55,864 bases of DNA. Origin: PVC group bacterium (GTDB lineage Bacteria; Verrucomicrobiota; Kiritimatiellia; CAIKKV01). Positions within the stretch are counted from its first letter, which is position 1, and each line of letters starts with the position of its first letter. Location: contig CAMDGM010000022.1 in NCBI GenBank assembly GCA_945898015.1, positions 1 to 55,864 of the forward strand. Reading direction: 5' to 3'. The position numbers were made by a program, and so were the translations under genes. Below the pieces are notes generated by a model. That model did not search any database and had not been told where the DNA came from. It saw only the letters and a list, made by a program, of their open reading frames with translations. Below, in pieces: positions 17,122-26,296 of this stretch.

Positions 17122-19350
17122 TCAAGGGGTCGGGAAGATGGTTGGGTCCCACTGGTCGGCGTAGCGTTTCAGATGGGTTTTCAATGGGGTATGGGCCTGC
17201 AACCAGTAGACAGGTCGATAGAGGGCCCGCAGTGAATCGGCTGAGGGGGTGGTAGCGTCACGACCTGGGAGCAGGCGGAAGGCTGGGCCGATGCTGAGGA
17301 CATAGAGCACGGCGGTGCTCGCCAGAACCAGCACGAAGGTGATGGCGGCGCGCCGGCGCCGGCGTGCCTTTACGCGGGCGAGTAGCTGCTGGGCGGCGAT
17401 CGAATCCTGTTTGAGCCGGGTGATCACGTCGCGAACCATGCGTTCTGCCACGCGCAGATGTCCCTTCTGAAGCGCCTCATCGGCCCGCATCAGGAGTTTG
17501 TCGATCTGCTCCTGCTGGGCGGATGCTTTTTTCAGCATGGCGTCGACCGGGGACGGCTCGGTCGAGATGTCGTGCAACGCCTCGCCCGCCTTTCGGCAGC
17601 CCTCGTAGTCTTGAGCCTTCAACGCCTGGGCGGCCTGATGCGTCAGGCTCTCCATCCGCTGTTGCGCCGACTCCAGGTCGGCTTTCAGTTTCTCCGCGTC
17701 CCGGGACAAGGCCGCCACCGCCTTGGCGTACTCGCTGGGTTCGGTCCCGGGCTGCGCCGCATCAGGGAGAGTCAGAGCGCCCTTGAGAGACGGGAACTGG
17801 GATTCCAGCCGGCTGACAGACAGCAGTCGATCCTCGATATCGGTCAGTGATTTTCGCGCCTCGCCGGGCTGCTTTTTAACGAGCCACTGGCGCGCGCGGT
17901 TCAACTCGGTCCGGAGGGCGAGGATATTACGCTCGGCGATACGCCAGGGGATTTCGATGCGTAGGCCCTGATATTCGGGACCGTCATCGAGCACGCCGTA
18001 CTCATTGAGCCGTTCGCGGACCTCTTCGTAGTTCTGGCGGTCCAACTCTACGGCGATGGCTTGAGTGAGTTCGTCCTTGCGCTGGATCGCCCAATTGGCG
18101 GTATCGCCCAGTTCGAGGATTTCGCGTTTGAGTTCCTGACCCTTCACGCCGCGGGGATGGAAGTGATTGATACCGTCCATGGCATCCTTGATCCGCCCGA
18201 AGTCCTTCTGGCGGCGGTATTCCCGCAGCCGGCTGAGCAGCGCCCGCATATCCTCGAGGGTTTTGATGTCCGTCGAGCACTGGCCGCAGAACCGGACGCC
18301 CACCCGGGTTTCGCCGTCGCACTCGGGGCACCTTTCCATTCCGTCCCAGTTGCAGTGCGAACAGTAACGGTTCGCCACAGGGTTGAGGGCATTGCACCAC
18401 TTGCAGCGCCACATGCCGGGGTCGGTGAGGGGGGAAAGGAAATCGCCGGCCGACTGGGCGAGGACTTCCGCGAAATCACGGGCGGTGGGCCAGCGCTGCT
18501 TGGGGTCCTGCTCCAGGGCCTTGAGCAGCATGGGGCGCAGGTAATCGGGGATGCGGCTGTCGCGGAAGAAGCGCGGATTTTCGCCGGTCAGGCAGAAGTA
18601 GAGGATGCCGCCCAGACTGTAGACATCGGACCGTTCGTCGGCCATACCGGGATCGGTTTCCTGTTCGGGCGCGGCATACCCCAGGGAAAGCATCCGGGTT
18701 CCGGTCATGGTCAGCTTGGCGGCGTCGGAGGTGGTTTGACGCGCGATGCCGAAGTCGACGATGCGCGGTTCATTATGTTCATCGAGCAGGATGTTGGAGG
18801 GCTTCAGGTCACGGTGGATCACGCCATGGCGGTGGGCATAATCGATGGCGGTGCAGAGCTTCTTCACGAGGACGACCGAGGCACGGAGGGTGAGGGGGGC
18901 ACCGTTCTGTTCCAGTTTCTGTTCCAGGTTCAGGGAGGGGGCGGGCCAGTCGGGGGCGGGCGGCTTGCCGGGGCCGGCGACATATTCCATGACGATATGC
19001 GGTTCCGCGCGCTGGGCGTCGAAGTCGAACAATTTGACAATGTAGATATGGTTGAGGGAGGCGATCAACTGGGCCTCCCGGGCGAACCGTTCCCGCATCG
19101 GGGCATCGGACAGGAAGGCGCGGCTGAGCCGTTTGACGGCGACGAACCGGCCCAGTTTCAAATCCTTGGCCAGGTAGACAACGCTCATGCCGCCCCGCCC
19201 GATTTCGCTGACGATCTGATAGGGGTCGGCGGAGTCCGTGACGGGGGATGGGCCTCCCGCCCCGGGGTCGGCGGAGACGATGACGGTGGGGGTTTCCCTG
19301 CCAGGAGTCGATGCCGACTCGTTTTCGATCTGTGTATCGCTGGTTTTCAA
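17122..19350 (-). CDS. PknB-type Ser/Thr protein kinase with double zinc ribbon and C-terminal membrane helix
   Basis: 742 residues. The kinase domain (about 44-300) is complete: glycine loop IGRGGMSVV (50-58), Lys73, HRD at 179-181, DFG at 199-201 and APE at 228-230. Two zinc ribbons follow, with Cys pairs at 316/319, 330/333, 341/344 and 355/358. A long helical region leads to one membrane helix at about 668-690, so the kinase faces the cytoplasm. The assumed start is a TTG only a few bases after the rpsI terminator T-tract, with no clear ribosome site. No in-frame ATG precedes the kinase domain. It is convergent with the FHA activator, a plausible substrate or reader of its phosphorylation. 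Confidence 0.92.
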   Translation of the reverse strand: MKTSDTQIENESASTPGRETPTVIVSADPGAGGPSPVTDSADPYQIVSEIGRGGMSVVYLAKDLKLGRFVAVKRLSRAFLSDAPMRERFAREAQLIASLNHIYIVKLFDFDAQRAEPHIVMEYVAGPGKPPAPDWPAPSLNLEQKLEQNGAPLTLRASVVLVKKLCTAIDYAHRHGVIHRDLKPSNILLDEHNEPRIVDFGIARQTTSDAAKLTMTGTRMLSLGYAAPEQETDPGMADERSDVYSLGGILYFCLTGENPRFFRDSRIPDYLRPMLLKALEQDPKQRWPTARDFAEVLAQSAGDFLSPLTDPGMWRCKWCNALNPVANRYCSHCNWDGMERCPECDGETRVGVRFCGQCSTDIKTLEDMRALLSRLREYRRQKDFGRIKDAMDGINHFHPRGVKGQELKREILELGDTANWAIQRKDELTQAIAVELDRQNYEEVRERLNEYGVLDDGPEYQGLRIEIPWRIAERNILALRTELNRARQWLVKKQPGEARKSLTDIEDRLLSVSRLESQFPSLKGALTLPDAAQPGTEPSEYAKAVAALSRDAEKLKADLESAQQRMESLTHQAAQALKAQDYEGCRKAGEALHDISTEPSPVDAMLKKASAQQEQIDKLLMRADEALQKGHLRVAERMVRDVITRLKQDSIAAQQLLARVKARRRRRAAITFVLVLASTAVLYVLSIGPAFRLLPGRDATTPSADSLRALYRPVYWLQAHTPLKTHLKRYADQWDPTIFPTP

Positions 19351-19351
19351 A

Positions 19352-19384
19352 ATAAAAAAACCCCGACCTTTCGGCGCGGGGTTT
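19352..19384 (-). terminator. Rho-independent terminator of rplM-rpsI
   Basis: On the minus strand, AAACCCCG and CGGGGTTT form an 8-bp stem with a short loop. It is followed by a T-rich run (TTTTTTTATTTT). It lies 26 bases after the rpsI stop and ends just before the start of the kinase gene. Confidence 0.9.
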
Positions 19385-19409
19385 GCGTTGACGGCGGATT
19401 GAGCCGGGT

Positions 19410-19808
19410 TTAGCGCTTCGAGAACTGGAAGCGTTTGCGCGCGCCGGGTTGACCGTATTTTTTGCGTTCCTTCATACGGGAATCGCGGGTCATGCAGCCG
19501 CTGCTCTTCAGGACCTTCCGCAGGGAGGCGTCGGAAACCACCAGGGCGCGGGAGATGGCGTGGCGCAACGCGCCCGCCTGACCGACAATGCCGCCACCCG
19601 TGAGGTTGGCGGACAGGTCGAATTTTTCACGCGTTTCGGTGAGCTTCATCGGTTGCTCGATGAATTTCATGACGGCTTCGGTTCCGAAGTAGATGTTCGG
19701 ATCCTTGCTGTTGACCACCCATTTACCCGTACCGGGTTTCAGACAAACACGGGCCACAGCTGTTTTGCGGCGTCCTGTTGCACGATATTCTGCGACTTTT
19801 TCGACCAC
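19410..19808 (-). CDS. rpsI: 30S ribosomal protein S9
   Basis: 132 residues, full length. It carries the uS9 features YRATGRRKTAVARV near the start, the glycine-rich LTGGGIVGQAGALRHAISRAL in the middle, and the basic tail KKYGQPGARKRFQFSKR that reaches the ribosomal P site. It starts with GTG at 19808 behind AAGGGA, 14 bases after the rplM stop, in the usual rplM-rpsI operon. A strong terminator follows. Confidence 0.98.
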   Translation of the reverse strand: MVEKVAEYRATGRRKTAVARVCLKPGTGKWVVNSKDPNIYFGTEAVMKFIEQPMKLTETREKFDLSANLTGGGIVGQAGALRHAISRALVVSDASLRKVLKSSGCMTRDSRMKERKKYGQPGARKRFQFSKR

Positions 19809-19822
19809 GTCAGTTTCCCTTC

Positions 19823-20254
19823 TTAAGCTATTTCAATGGTTGTAGGAGCCTGCGCCACATGCGGATGATCGGCGCCGGCATAGACTTTAAGCCGTTTTGA
19901 GATCTGGCGGCTAAGATGGTTGTGCGGCAGCATGCCACGCACCGCCTTCTCAATCACCCGCTCGGGATGACGCTCGTTCATCATCGCAAACGTTGTTGAT
20001 TTCTTTCCGCTCCGGTTGCCGGTGTAACGGACGTACGTCTTCTTTTCGGGTTTGCTGCCCGTCAATTTGATGTCGCGGGCGTTGGTGACCACCACGAAAT
20101 CGCCGGTATCGATGTGGGCGACGAACATGGGCTTACCGCGACCCCGCAGCAGATTGGCAATCTTTACGGAGAGACGACCGAGCGGCTTTCCGGCCGCGTT
20201 AACGACATACCACTTACGCTGAATTTCACTCGCCACTGGCAGAGACGTCTTCAT
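19823..20254 (-). CDS. rplM: 50S ribosomal protein L13
   Basis: 143 residues, full length. Family motifs are visible: RKWYVVNAAGKPLGRLSVKI, GDFVVVTNARDIKLTGSK and AVRGMLPHN followed by YAGADHPHVAQAP. It is an early-assembly large-subunit protein and the first gene of the rplM-rpsI operon. A near-consensus promoter lies about 40 bases upstream. Confidence 0.98.
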   Translation of the reverse strand: MKTSLPVASEIQRKWYVVNAAGKPLGRLSVKIANLLRGRGKPMFVAHIDTGDFVVVTNARDIKLTGSKPEKKTYVRYTGNRSGKKSTTFAMMNERHPERVIEKAVRGMLPHNHLSRQISKRLKVYAGADHPHVAQAPTTIEIA

Positions 20255-20291
20255 GATACTTCCAACCTTTCAAGCCCTGAAAAAACGCCGT

Positions 20292-20320
20292 TATCTACAC
20301 CATGGGGCGGCGCCTGTCAA
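20292..20320 (-). promoter_or_regulatory. Housekeeping promoter of rplM-rpsI
   Basis: On the minus strand, a perfect -35 TTGACA (20320-20315) is followed by a 17-base spacer and a -10 TAGATA (20297-20292). The predicted start is near 20285, giving a leader of about 30 bases. No ribosomal-protein autoregulatory structure was recognised in it. Confidence 0.75.
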
Positions 20321-20331
20321 CTCACTATTTT

Positions 20332-20985
20332 TCAATTGCCGTCCGCTGTCTTCCGTCCGGCGGAGGAAGCGTCGGGAAAACCATCCAATTTTCGCTCGGT
20401 TTCCAAGACGGTGTCGAATTCCGATTTCGGGCAACGCATCAGCACATAGACGTCATAAAAGCGGATGGCGGTATCGCCGTACCACATCCGGGCCCACCAG
20501 CTCGGGCCGTACTGCCAGACGGAATAGGTCAGGAGAGCCTCATCGATCTGGTGCAGTCGGGTCTGGGAGATATGCGTGGCCTGGGGGTTGCGGGTGTTCT
20601 TGGAATCCAGGCGGTTGCTCGTCCGCACGGCGGCGTGGGAGTTGTCGATGATCTGGGGAACGTTGGGCATGTTGGACTGGACGGTGGTGCGTTTATCCGT
20701 GCGATCGCTGCGGTAAATATCGTCGGCTGCCACGGCCGCGCGCTCGGCGATCTTGCGGATGGCGTCATGCCTGGCGTCGTTAATGCCCTCTTCCAGGATG
20801 GATGAGTAGGTGGAGACGCCGCTGGCATAGATGAAAGCCCTGGCATCGTAGTTGGTGGCCAGCGACGGGTCGGCCACCCACTTGGGCGGGGCGAGATTGC
20901 CTTCGACGATTTTCAGTGAACTGCAGCCGGAGCCGGCCATGACGCAGAGGGTCAACGCGGTTAATTTTGCCAATACATTTTTCAT
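20332..20985 (-). CDS. LPP20-like outer-membrane lipoprotein at the end of the secretion operon
   Basis: 217 residues with a lipoprotein signal (MKNVLAKLTALTLCVMAGSGC, lipobox Cys21). The region APPKWV followed by AFIYASGVSTYSS and ARHDAIRKIAERAA resembles the LPP20 lipoprotein fold, but the match is by eye only. Its start is 15 bases after the gspD stop, so it is the last gene of the operon. A pilotin or secretin-accessory role is plausible from position, though the sequence is not that of known pilotins. Confidence 0.75.
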   Translation of the reverse strand: MKNVLAKLTALTLCVMAGSGCSSLKIVEGNLAPPKWVADPSLATNYDARAFIYASGVSTYSSILEEGINDARHDAIRKIAERAAVAADDIYRSDRTDKRTTVQSNMPNVPQIIDNSHAAVRTSNRLDSKNTRNPQATHISQTRLHQIDEALLTYSVWQYGPSWWARMWYGDTAIRFYDVYVLMRCPKSEFDTVLETERKLDGFPDASSAGRKTADGN

Positions 20986-21000
20986 AAAGGACCCTTTGGA

Positions 21001-23316
21001 TTACTTCAGTAGATTCCGCCACCACTGCCGGACCCGTCCGGGGGGCGGCTCGGCCAACTTGCTGGACGACCAGCCCTCCTGCCACATATCCTTGCCGCTG
21101 GTGGCTTCTTTGCGTCGGATGGATTCGGCTTCGATCTCCTCCGGTGTATCGAGTACGCGCGGCGTGATGAACACAATGATCTCCGTGCGCGGCCGGTCGG
21201 TTTTCGAGTAGCGGAAGGGGATGCCGAGGATGGGGATGTCACCGAGGATGGGGATCTTCGAACGCGTCTGGGAGTCGCTATTTTCGATCAGGCCGCCCAG
21301 GATGATGGTCTCGCCGCTGCGTACGGCCACGGAGGCCGACATCTCGCGGGAGGAGATCACCGGCCATTCGCCCTGGTCGGCAATGACCTGCGTGGCGGAC
21401 TGATTCTCCAGTTTCTGGGTGATCTCCATCACCACGAATTTCTTCTGGTTGATGCGCGGGGTGACGACGAGGTTGATGCCCACTTTTCGGGACTCGACGT
21501 TGGGCACATAGGCGATGTTGCCGCCCACGCTGGTTGGGGTCTGCCCCTTGTAGAAGTAGAGCTCCTGAGAGACGTCGATTTTCGCCTCCTTGTTGTCGGT
21601 GGTGAGAATGACGGGGGAGGAGAGGATTTTGGTGCGCGAATCGGTGGACGACCACTTGATGACGGCGTCCAGATTGAGGCCGAAATGCGTGAAGTAGTAG
21701 GTCAGGCCCGCCCCGGCCGAAATGGCGTCGGTTCCTGTCAGGCTTGTGGCGTCACGCGGAAGGCTCTTGCCGCCCCCTCCTCCGCCGGCAAAGGCGAAGA
21801 GCGGGTCGCGTCCGCCGTTCTTCTTGTCGTAGGCGATCATTGAGCGCTGAACCCAGTCCACCCCGCGTTCCGTCGTGCTTCCCAGGGAAACCTGCAGGAT
21901 GACCGCCTCGATCAACACCTGGGAGAGCATGATATCCATGTCCTTCAGGATGTCCATGATCGACGCCAGGTCGCCTTTGCTGGCCATGATGATGATGGCG
22001 TTGGAGCGCTTGTCGGAGAGGATCTTGATGTTCTCGGCGGAGAGCTGGCCGATCTTGGTTTTGGCCTCGGGTCCGCGGGCGGCGCTCGACTGGCGTTGCT
22101 GTTCGATGAAGTCCTGGAGTTGCGAACTGCGGGCCGGTTCCGCCGTGGTCGTGTCGCCGCCGGCTTTGGCGGCCGTCGCGGAGGAAGACGTGGTCTTGGG
22201 GGCCGAATCCTTGCGGGGTGCGCTGGCGGCGCCGATCAGGGCGTTAAGCATGGTGGCGACTTCGTCGGAATCGGCGTATTCGAGGCGGATCACCTTGACC
22301 GCGACATCCGGCGAGGTGGGAACGTCCAGGGCGGTGACGATCTGCTCGAGGAACAGCATGTTCTCGGGGCGGGTGATGATGATCAGCACGCCGGTCCGGT
22401 CATCGGCGATGACTTTGACGTTGCCCCGGATCATCTGACCTTCCTCGTTTCCGGATTCCGCAGGCTGGGCGGCGGCTGTGGTGGCCGCCGGCAGGCGTGC
22501 CCGGATGACGCCCGGCAGGGTGGGGATCGTGTCCACGCCCGGCGCGCCGGTTTCACGCGTACGGCGGATGGTGGGCTGCTTATCCTTTTCCTTCTGGTCG
22601 GAAATGATTTCATCCAGCCGGGCTTTGATGTCGGAAGCCTTGGAGTGGCGGACGGGGAGAATATTGAGCTTTTCCTTGAGTTCGATGGGTTGATCGATCT
22701 GGTTGAGCACGTCCTTGATGCGATTGATGTTGATCGTCGTGTCGGCGATCAGGAGGCTGTTGATCCGCTCAAGCGGCAGGATCTTGCCGTAGGCGTGGAT
22801 CAGGCCGGTGATGGCCTTCTGGGCTTCAGCGGGGTCGATGAACTTCAGCGGTATGATCTCGCTGATCAACTCATCATTCTCCTCGTGAGCCGCCTGCTGC
22901 CAGGAGTTGGTTTGAATGGATAACCCCTCCTGTTGGACGGTGGCGATCGGGACGATCTTGACGAATTTGGTGCCCACCTCGACCAGGCCGATGTTGTTCA
23001 TGGCCAGGACGGTTTTGACGGCCTGCATGGCCTCGGGGATCGTCAGGTCAGTCTGACTTCGCAGGGTAATGGAGGCGGCAATGGAGGGTGCCGAGAGCAG
23101 AGTCCGCCCGGTCAGGTCGCTGTAAAACTGGAGCACCTGATCCAGGGGGGCGTTGTTGAACTTGATTTCGACCGTTTTGTTGGTGGTCGCGCTGTCCGGC
23201 CTGGGCGGCTTGACCCGGACGGCAGGCGTTGCCGGCGGGGTAAACGGAGTCTGCGCCATCAAGAGCTGCCCTGAAACAGCCAACATCAATAAGAATGAAC
23301 GAAGAAAGGATGTCAT
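21001..23316 (-). CDS. gspD: Type II secretion secretin GspD
   Basis: 771 residues. The start at 23316 overlaps the upstream stop as ATGA. A signal peptide (MTSFLRSFLLMLAVSGQLLM) is followed by N0-type and three ring-building N domains. The repeats include MQAVKTVLAMNNIGLVEVG, ADTTININ and DVPTSPDVAVKVI. A Gly-rich, low-complexity insert lies between N domains, and the secretin barrel follows (VLIEAVILQVSLGS, SGETIILGGLIENS and IPILGDIPILG). It forms the outer-membrane channel. There is no clear C-terminal S domain for a classical pilotin. The lipoprotein gene follows immediately. Confidence 0.95.
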   Translation of the reverse strand: MTSFLRSFLLMLAVSGQLLMAQTPFTPPATPAVRVKPPRPDSATTNKTVEIKFNNAPLDQVLQFYSDLTGRTLLSAPSIAASITLRSQTDLTIPEAMQAVKTVLAMNNIGLVEVGTKFVKIVPIATVQQEGLSIQTNSWQQAAHEENDELISEIIPLKFIDPAEAQKAITGLIHAYGKILPLERINSLLIADTTININRIKDVLNQIDQPIELKEKLNILPVRHSKASDIKARLDEIISDQKEKDKQPTIRRTRETGAPGVDTIPTLPGVIRARLPAATTAAAQPAESGNEEGQMIRGNVKVIADDRTGVLIIITRPENMLFLEQIVTALDVPTSPDVAVKVIRLEYADSDEVATMLNALIGAASAPRKDSAPKTTSSSATAAKAGGDTTTAEPARSSQLQDFIEQQRQSSAARGPEAKTKIGQLSAENIKILSDKRSNAIIIMASKGDLASIMDILKDMDIMLSQVLIEAVILQVSLGSTTERGVDWVQRSMIAYDKKNGGRDPLFAFAGGGGGGKSLPRDATSLTGTDAISAGAGLTYYFTHFGLNLDAVIKWSSTDSRTKILSSPVILTTDNKEAKIDVSQELYFYKGQTPTSVGGNIAYVPNVESRKVGINLVVTPRINQKKFVVMEITQKLENQSATQVIADQGEWPVISSREMSASVAVRSGETIILGGLIENSDSQTRSKIPILGDIPILGIPFRYSKTDRPRTEIIVFITPRVLDTPEEIEAESIRRKEATSGKDMWQEGWSSSKLAEPPPGRVRQWWRNLLK

Positions 23317-23882
23317 GGTTGGAGGACCTTGGTTTCTGGCTTTTTCCGCACCCCGCCCCCCGGTTGATTCCGGGAATAGGAGCAATACACCGTAAAACTC
23401 CCCCGCAGCCCTTTCTTTTCGCTCGGGGAAACCGACAGCTGACTGACATCCAAAATAGCATCTTCCTTTTGCAGATCAAACAGGAAACGGACCAGCGACT
23501 CCAGCTTGCCCTCCCATTTGCAGTTGGCGGCGAGTTCGTACATGTCGCCTTTTACCGTTTCTTTTTCCACGTCGCGACTGATCAGGTTCAGCCCGTGGGC
23601 CGTGGCGATCTTCTCAATTTTGATCAGCAAGTCGGCTGTCACATCCTTTTCGGGGGCATAGAGCGGTAGTTTTTTTCGTATCTCCGCCAGTCGGGCGTCC
23701 CACTTGGGTGCCTGTGAAACGAGATTCTGGGTGACCTCAATTTTCCGGTTGATTTCCGACTGTTTGGCTTGGAAGGATTTCCATTCCTTGATCCGGGGGG
23801 CGCAGAGAAGGAAGGTGAGGCCCATCAAGGCGATTGTGCCGGTGATCCAGACCAGGACCATTTCGCGCGGGGAGATTTTCAT
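23313..23882 (-). CDS. gspM: GspM/PilO-like inner-membrane assembly protein
   Basis: 189 residues. One N-terminal membrane helix (VLVWITGTIALMGLTFLL) is followed by a coiled-coil stretch (about 35-70) and a ferredoxin-like periplasmic domain, the layout of GspM and PilO. Both ends overlap neighbours by ATGA, so translation is coupled to the GspL-like and GspD genes. The symbol is assigned mainly from order and topology because this family is poorly conserved. Confidence 0.8.
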   Translation of the reverse strand: MKISPREMVLVWITGTIALMGLTFLLCAPRIKEWKSFQAKQSEINRKIEVTQNLVSQAPKWDARLAEIRKKLPLYAPEKDVTADLLIKIEKIATAHGLNLISRDVEKETVKGDMYELAANCKWEGKLESLVRFLFDLQKEDAILDVSQLSVSPSEKKGLRGSFTVYCSYSRNQPGGGVRKKPETKVLQP

Positions 23883-25279
23883 GGTTTCTCGCCTCCCGGG
23901 AGAATGGCGGTCAATTTGAAGTTCTCCTTGCCGTTGGCCATGTGAACGATACGCGGGAGGTCGGTGGAGACGAAGAGTTTGGACTTTTCCATGGATTGCT
24001 TGAAGTCGGAGATAAGCGTGAAGGAGCCGGCTTCGCCCGAAAGCTCCACGGCTTTACCCTTGTGGTAGCTGAAGGACTTGAGGTCAATGCCGGGCGGGAG
24101 GAGTTCGCTGGTTTCCCTCAGGCAATCGAGCACGGACCGGGTACGGTCGACATACTGTTCCAGTTCCATCGCACGAGTTCGAACAGCCCGGACCTTCTCC
24201 GCCGGCACTGTGAGCGCGGTCAGGCGCGCTTCCTGGCGGGCGAGCATTTGTTTCTGGATTTGAAGTCCGCCGAAGAGAACGGCAACGCCTATGGCCCAGA
24301 CGCCGAGCACCACGGAGGAGAAGAGGATGGCGCGGCGGCGGGCGCGGCGGCTTTTCTCGGCCTGCTGCCAGGCCGGGGGAGCCAGGTCAAGCATGTCCCG
24401 CCCGCGGGTCTGGGCGCGGCGCAGCAAGCCCTCGGCCAACGGCGGGAGGGTGTCCAGGGAGTAGGCATGAGCAGTCACGGCAAAGGGTTCGGCCAGGCGT
24501 TGAATGAGTTCCGTCGGACTCTCGCCACGGTGCCAGATGGTGACTTCAGAGGGCTTTTCCCCCGCCCGGTCGAGATCCAGCGAGGCCAGGGTGTGGACGA
24601 TGTCCCGGGCGAGCTCATCGGCCCGATCCTCCGGTGTCAGGTCCTCCAGCCCGCTCAGCGCCCGCATGGCGGCCGGGATCCCCTGGATCGTGATGATCAG
24701 GTCGCAGGCGTTATCATCGAGGATGAGATAGGCGTGGGCTCCCGTGGCTTGGATCTTTCCCGCATCCTGCAGGATACGCCACCAGCCCAGCACATTGATA
24801 TCCACCCATTTTGGCCGGATATCGGCAGCCCGCAGGGCATCGGCCACCCCGTTGACGGTTGCCGTCGGAATGGCGCTTAACAGGACGCGGCAATGGCCTT
24901 CCTCCTGTTGAAGGACTTCATGGGAAATGACCGATTCGTCGATGGGGAAGGGTGAAAACTTGTCGATTTGAAGTTCCGCCATGCCGCGCCGTTCGTCCGG
25001 GTCGGAGGTGGGGAGATCGGCGATGCGGAGGAGCGCCCAGGATGCCGGAATTCCCAGAACGACGGGAAGAGATGAGGCGGGCACCTTGGTGCGGATTTCC
25101 TGAACCAGACGCTCACGATCCGTCCGGAATCCCTGCAGCAGGGAGGGACAATCGGGGAGCAGTTCAAAGTCGGCCTGATGGGTGCCCACCACTTCCGCCT
25201 TGTCAGAGGTGGGACCCTGTACGGCCCATTCCAAGGTGCGCGTACGTAGCGCTAAAGCTGTAAGATGTTTACCTGACAT
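23879..25279 (-). CDS. gspL: GspL-like protein (PilM-type actin fold plus PilN-type membrane part)
   Basis: 466 residues. The N-terminal cytoplasmic half has an actin-like ATPase fold resembling PilM (VVLGIPASWALLRIADLP, then FPIDESVISHEVL). One membrane helix lies at about 318-340 (FSSVVLGVWAIGVAVLFGGL), and a coiled coil and small periplasmic domain resemble PilN. This combination in one chain is the GspL architecture. It lies between gspK and the GspM-like gene, overlapping the latter. It would link the GspE ATPase to the periplasmic assembly. Confidence 0.85.
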   Translation of the reverse strand: MSGKHLTALALRTRTLEWAVQGPTSDKAEVVGTHQADFELLPDCPSLLQGFRTDRERLVQEIRTKVPASSLPVVLGIPASWALLRIADLPTSDPDERRGMAELQIDKFSPFPIDESVISHEVLQQEEGHCRVLLSAIPTATVNGVADALRAADIRPKWVDINVLGWWRILQDAGKIQATGAHAYLILDDNACDLIITIQGIPAAMRALSGLEDLTPEDRADELARDIVHTLASLDLDRAGEKPSEVTIWHRGESPTELIQRLAEPFAVTAHAYSLDTLPPLAEGLLRRAQTRGRDMLDLAPPAWQQAEKSRRARRRAILFSSVVLGVWAIGVAVLFGGLQIQKQMLARQEARLTALTVPAEKVRAVRTRAMELEQYVDRTRSVLDCLRETSELLPPGIDLKSFSYHKGKAVELSGEAGSFTLISDFKQSMEKSKLFVSTDLPRIVHMANGKENFKLTAILPGGEKP

Positions 25280-25282
25280 AAC

Positions 25283-26296
25283 TTAAAGTTTTATTCCTGT
25301 CACGGAAACGATCTTATGCTCAACCCCTTTTACCTGTCCCACAGAGTTGATTCGCAAGACTGACGAGAGGGTGTTCACCAGGGATTTCAAATAAGCCATA
25401 TCCTCCGGCATCAAGGTGTTCAGCTCCGGCAGTCGACTGAAAAAGTTGTTCGAATCCGTATAGAAATGATCCTCCCCGATTTGTCCTCCGGGTGTCAATC
25501 CTTCTCTTTCCTCGATAATGGCTTCAGCCTTGATCTCGTCAATGCCGGGAAGCGTCATCAAAACCCGTTTTGAGGCGGCATTGACGTTGACCTGAACGCC
25601 AGCCTCAGGCAGAGCCGTCAGCATGTCCACAATCCCGCTCACATAGACGCCGTTGGTTTCTCCCTCCTCCATGTACCCGCCGTATAAAACAGGGCGTGTA
25701 AATCCTTTGATCAGAAGGAGTTCGTCCAGAGTATCCAGGTTCGCGGGTTTGCCCTTTCTCCCGCGGGCCTTGTAAGGCGGGGACAGGCGGGCATAGTAAT
25801 CGTCGGTTTCGGCGCCGTCGAGATTGGGCTGGTCGTCTCCGTCCCGCCAATCATTGAAGCTGTCGATCAGGCCGCTCCAGAGTTCTTCGGGAACGCCGCC
25901 GACCTTCAGGATACGCTCCCAGTCTTCATCCTTGAGGCTGTTAACATTGCGCAGGGCAGGCTCGGGGATGATGTCGATGACGACCGTTCCCTCGCCGAGG
26001 GGGTGGGAGAGGCCGATGATGGAGTAGCCTTCACGGAGACGCTTGGCCGTGCTGTACCAGGATTTGGCCTTGGTTATATCGCTGTCATTGGCGCCCGTGA
26101 CGCTGGCACTCCTCATGACCAGTGCGATGGCCTGTTCGATGCCGGCTTTGGCCAGATACTCGGCCTTGAGCTTCTTGCGGAGGAAGGAGATGACCCGGGA
26201 CTCCAGATGCATGTCGAAGGCGAATCCACCGATCAGGACGGAGGACAGGGCGACGACCCACAAGACGATGATAAGGGCTGAACCTTTGTTCTTCAT
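25283..26296 (-). CDS. gspK: Minor pseudopilin GspK
   Basis: 337 residues from the ATG at 26296, which overlaps the gspJ stop as ATGA. A short prepilin leader, KNKGSALIIVLWVVALSSVL, is typical of GspK, which lacks the usual FTLxE. The long globular domain includes LRNVNSLKDEDWERIL, NDWRDGDDQPNLDGAE and VNVNAASKRVLMTLPGI, matching the helix-hairpin insert of the family. It would cap the pseudopilus tip with GspI and GspJ. Confidence 0.92.
   Translation of the reverse strand: MKNKGSALIIVLWVVALSSVLIGGFAFDMHLESRVISFLRKKLKAEYLAKAGIEQAIALVMRSASVTGANDSDITKAKSWYSTAKRLREGYSIIGLSHPLGEGTVVIDIIPEPALRNVNSLKDEDWERILKVGGVPEELWSGLIDSFNDWRDGDDQPNLDGAETDDYYARLSPPYKARGRKGKPANLDTLDELLLIKGFTRPVLYGGYMEEGETNGVYVSGIVDMLTALPEAGVQVNVNAASKRVLMTLPGIDEIKAEAIIEEREGLTPGGQIGEDHFYTDSNNFFSRLPELNTLMPEDMAYLKSLVNTLSSVLRINSVGQVKGVEHKIVSVTGIKL

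Noticed and set aside
18061-19413. 450-codon plus-strand frame opposite the Ser/Thr kinase
   Set aside because: The minus strand encodes an intact kinase with all catalytic motifs; the frame has no recognisable features.
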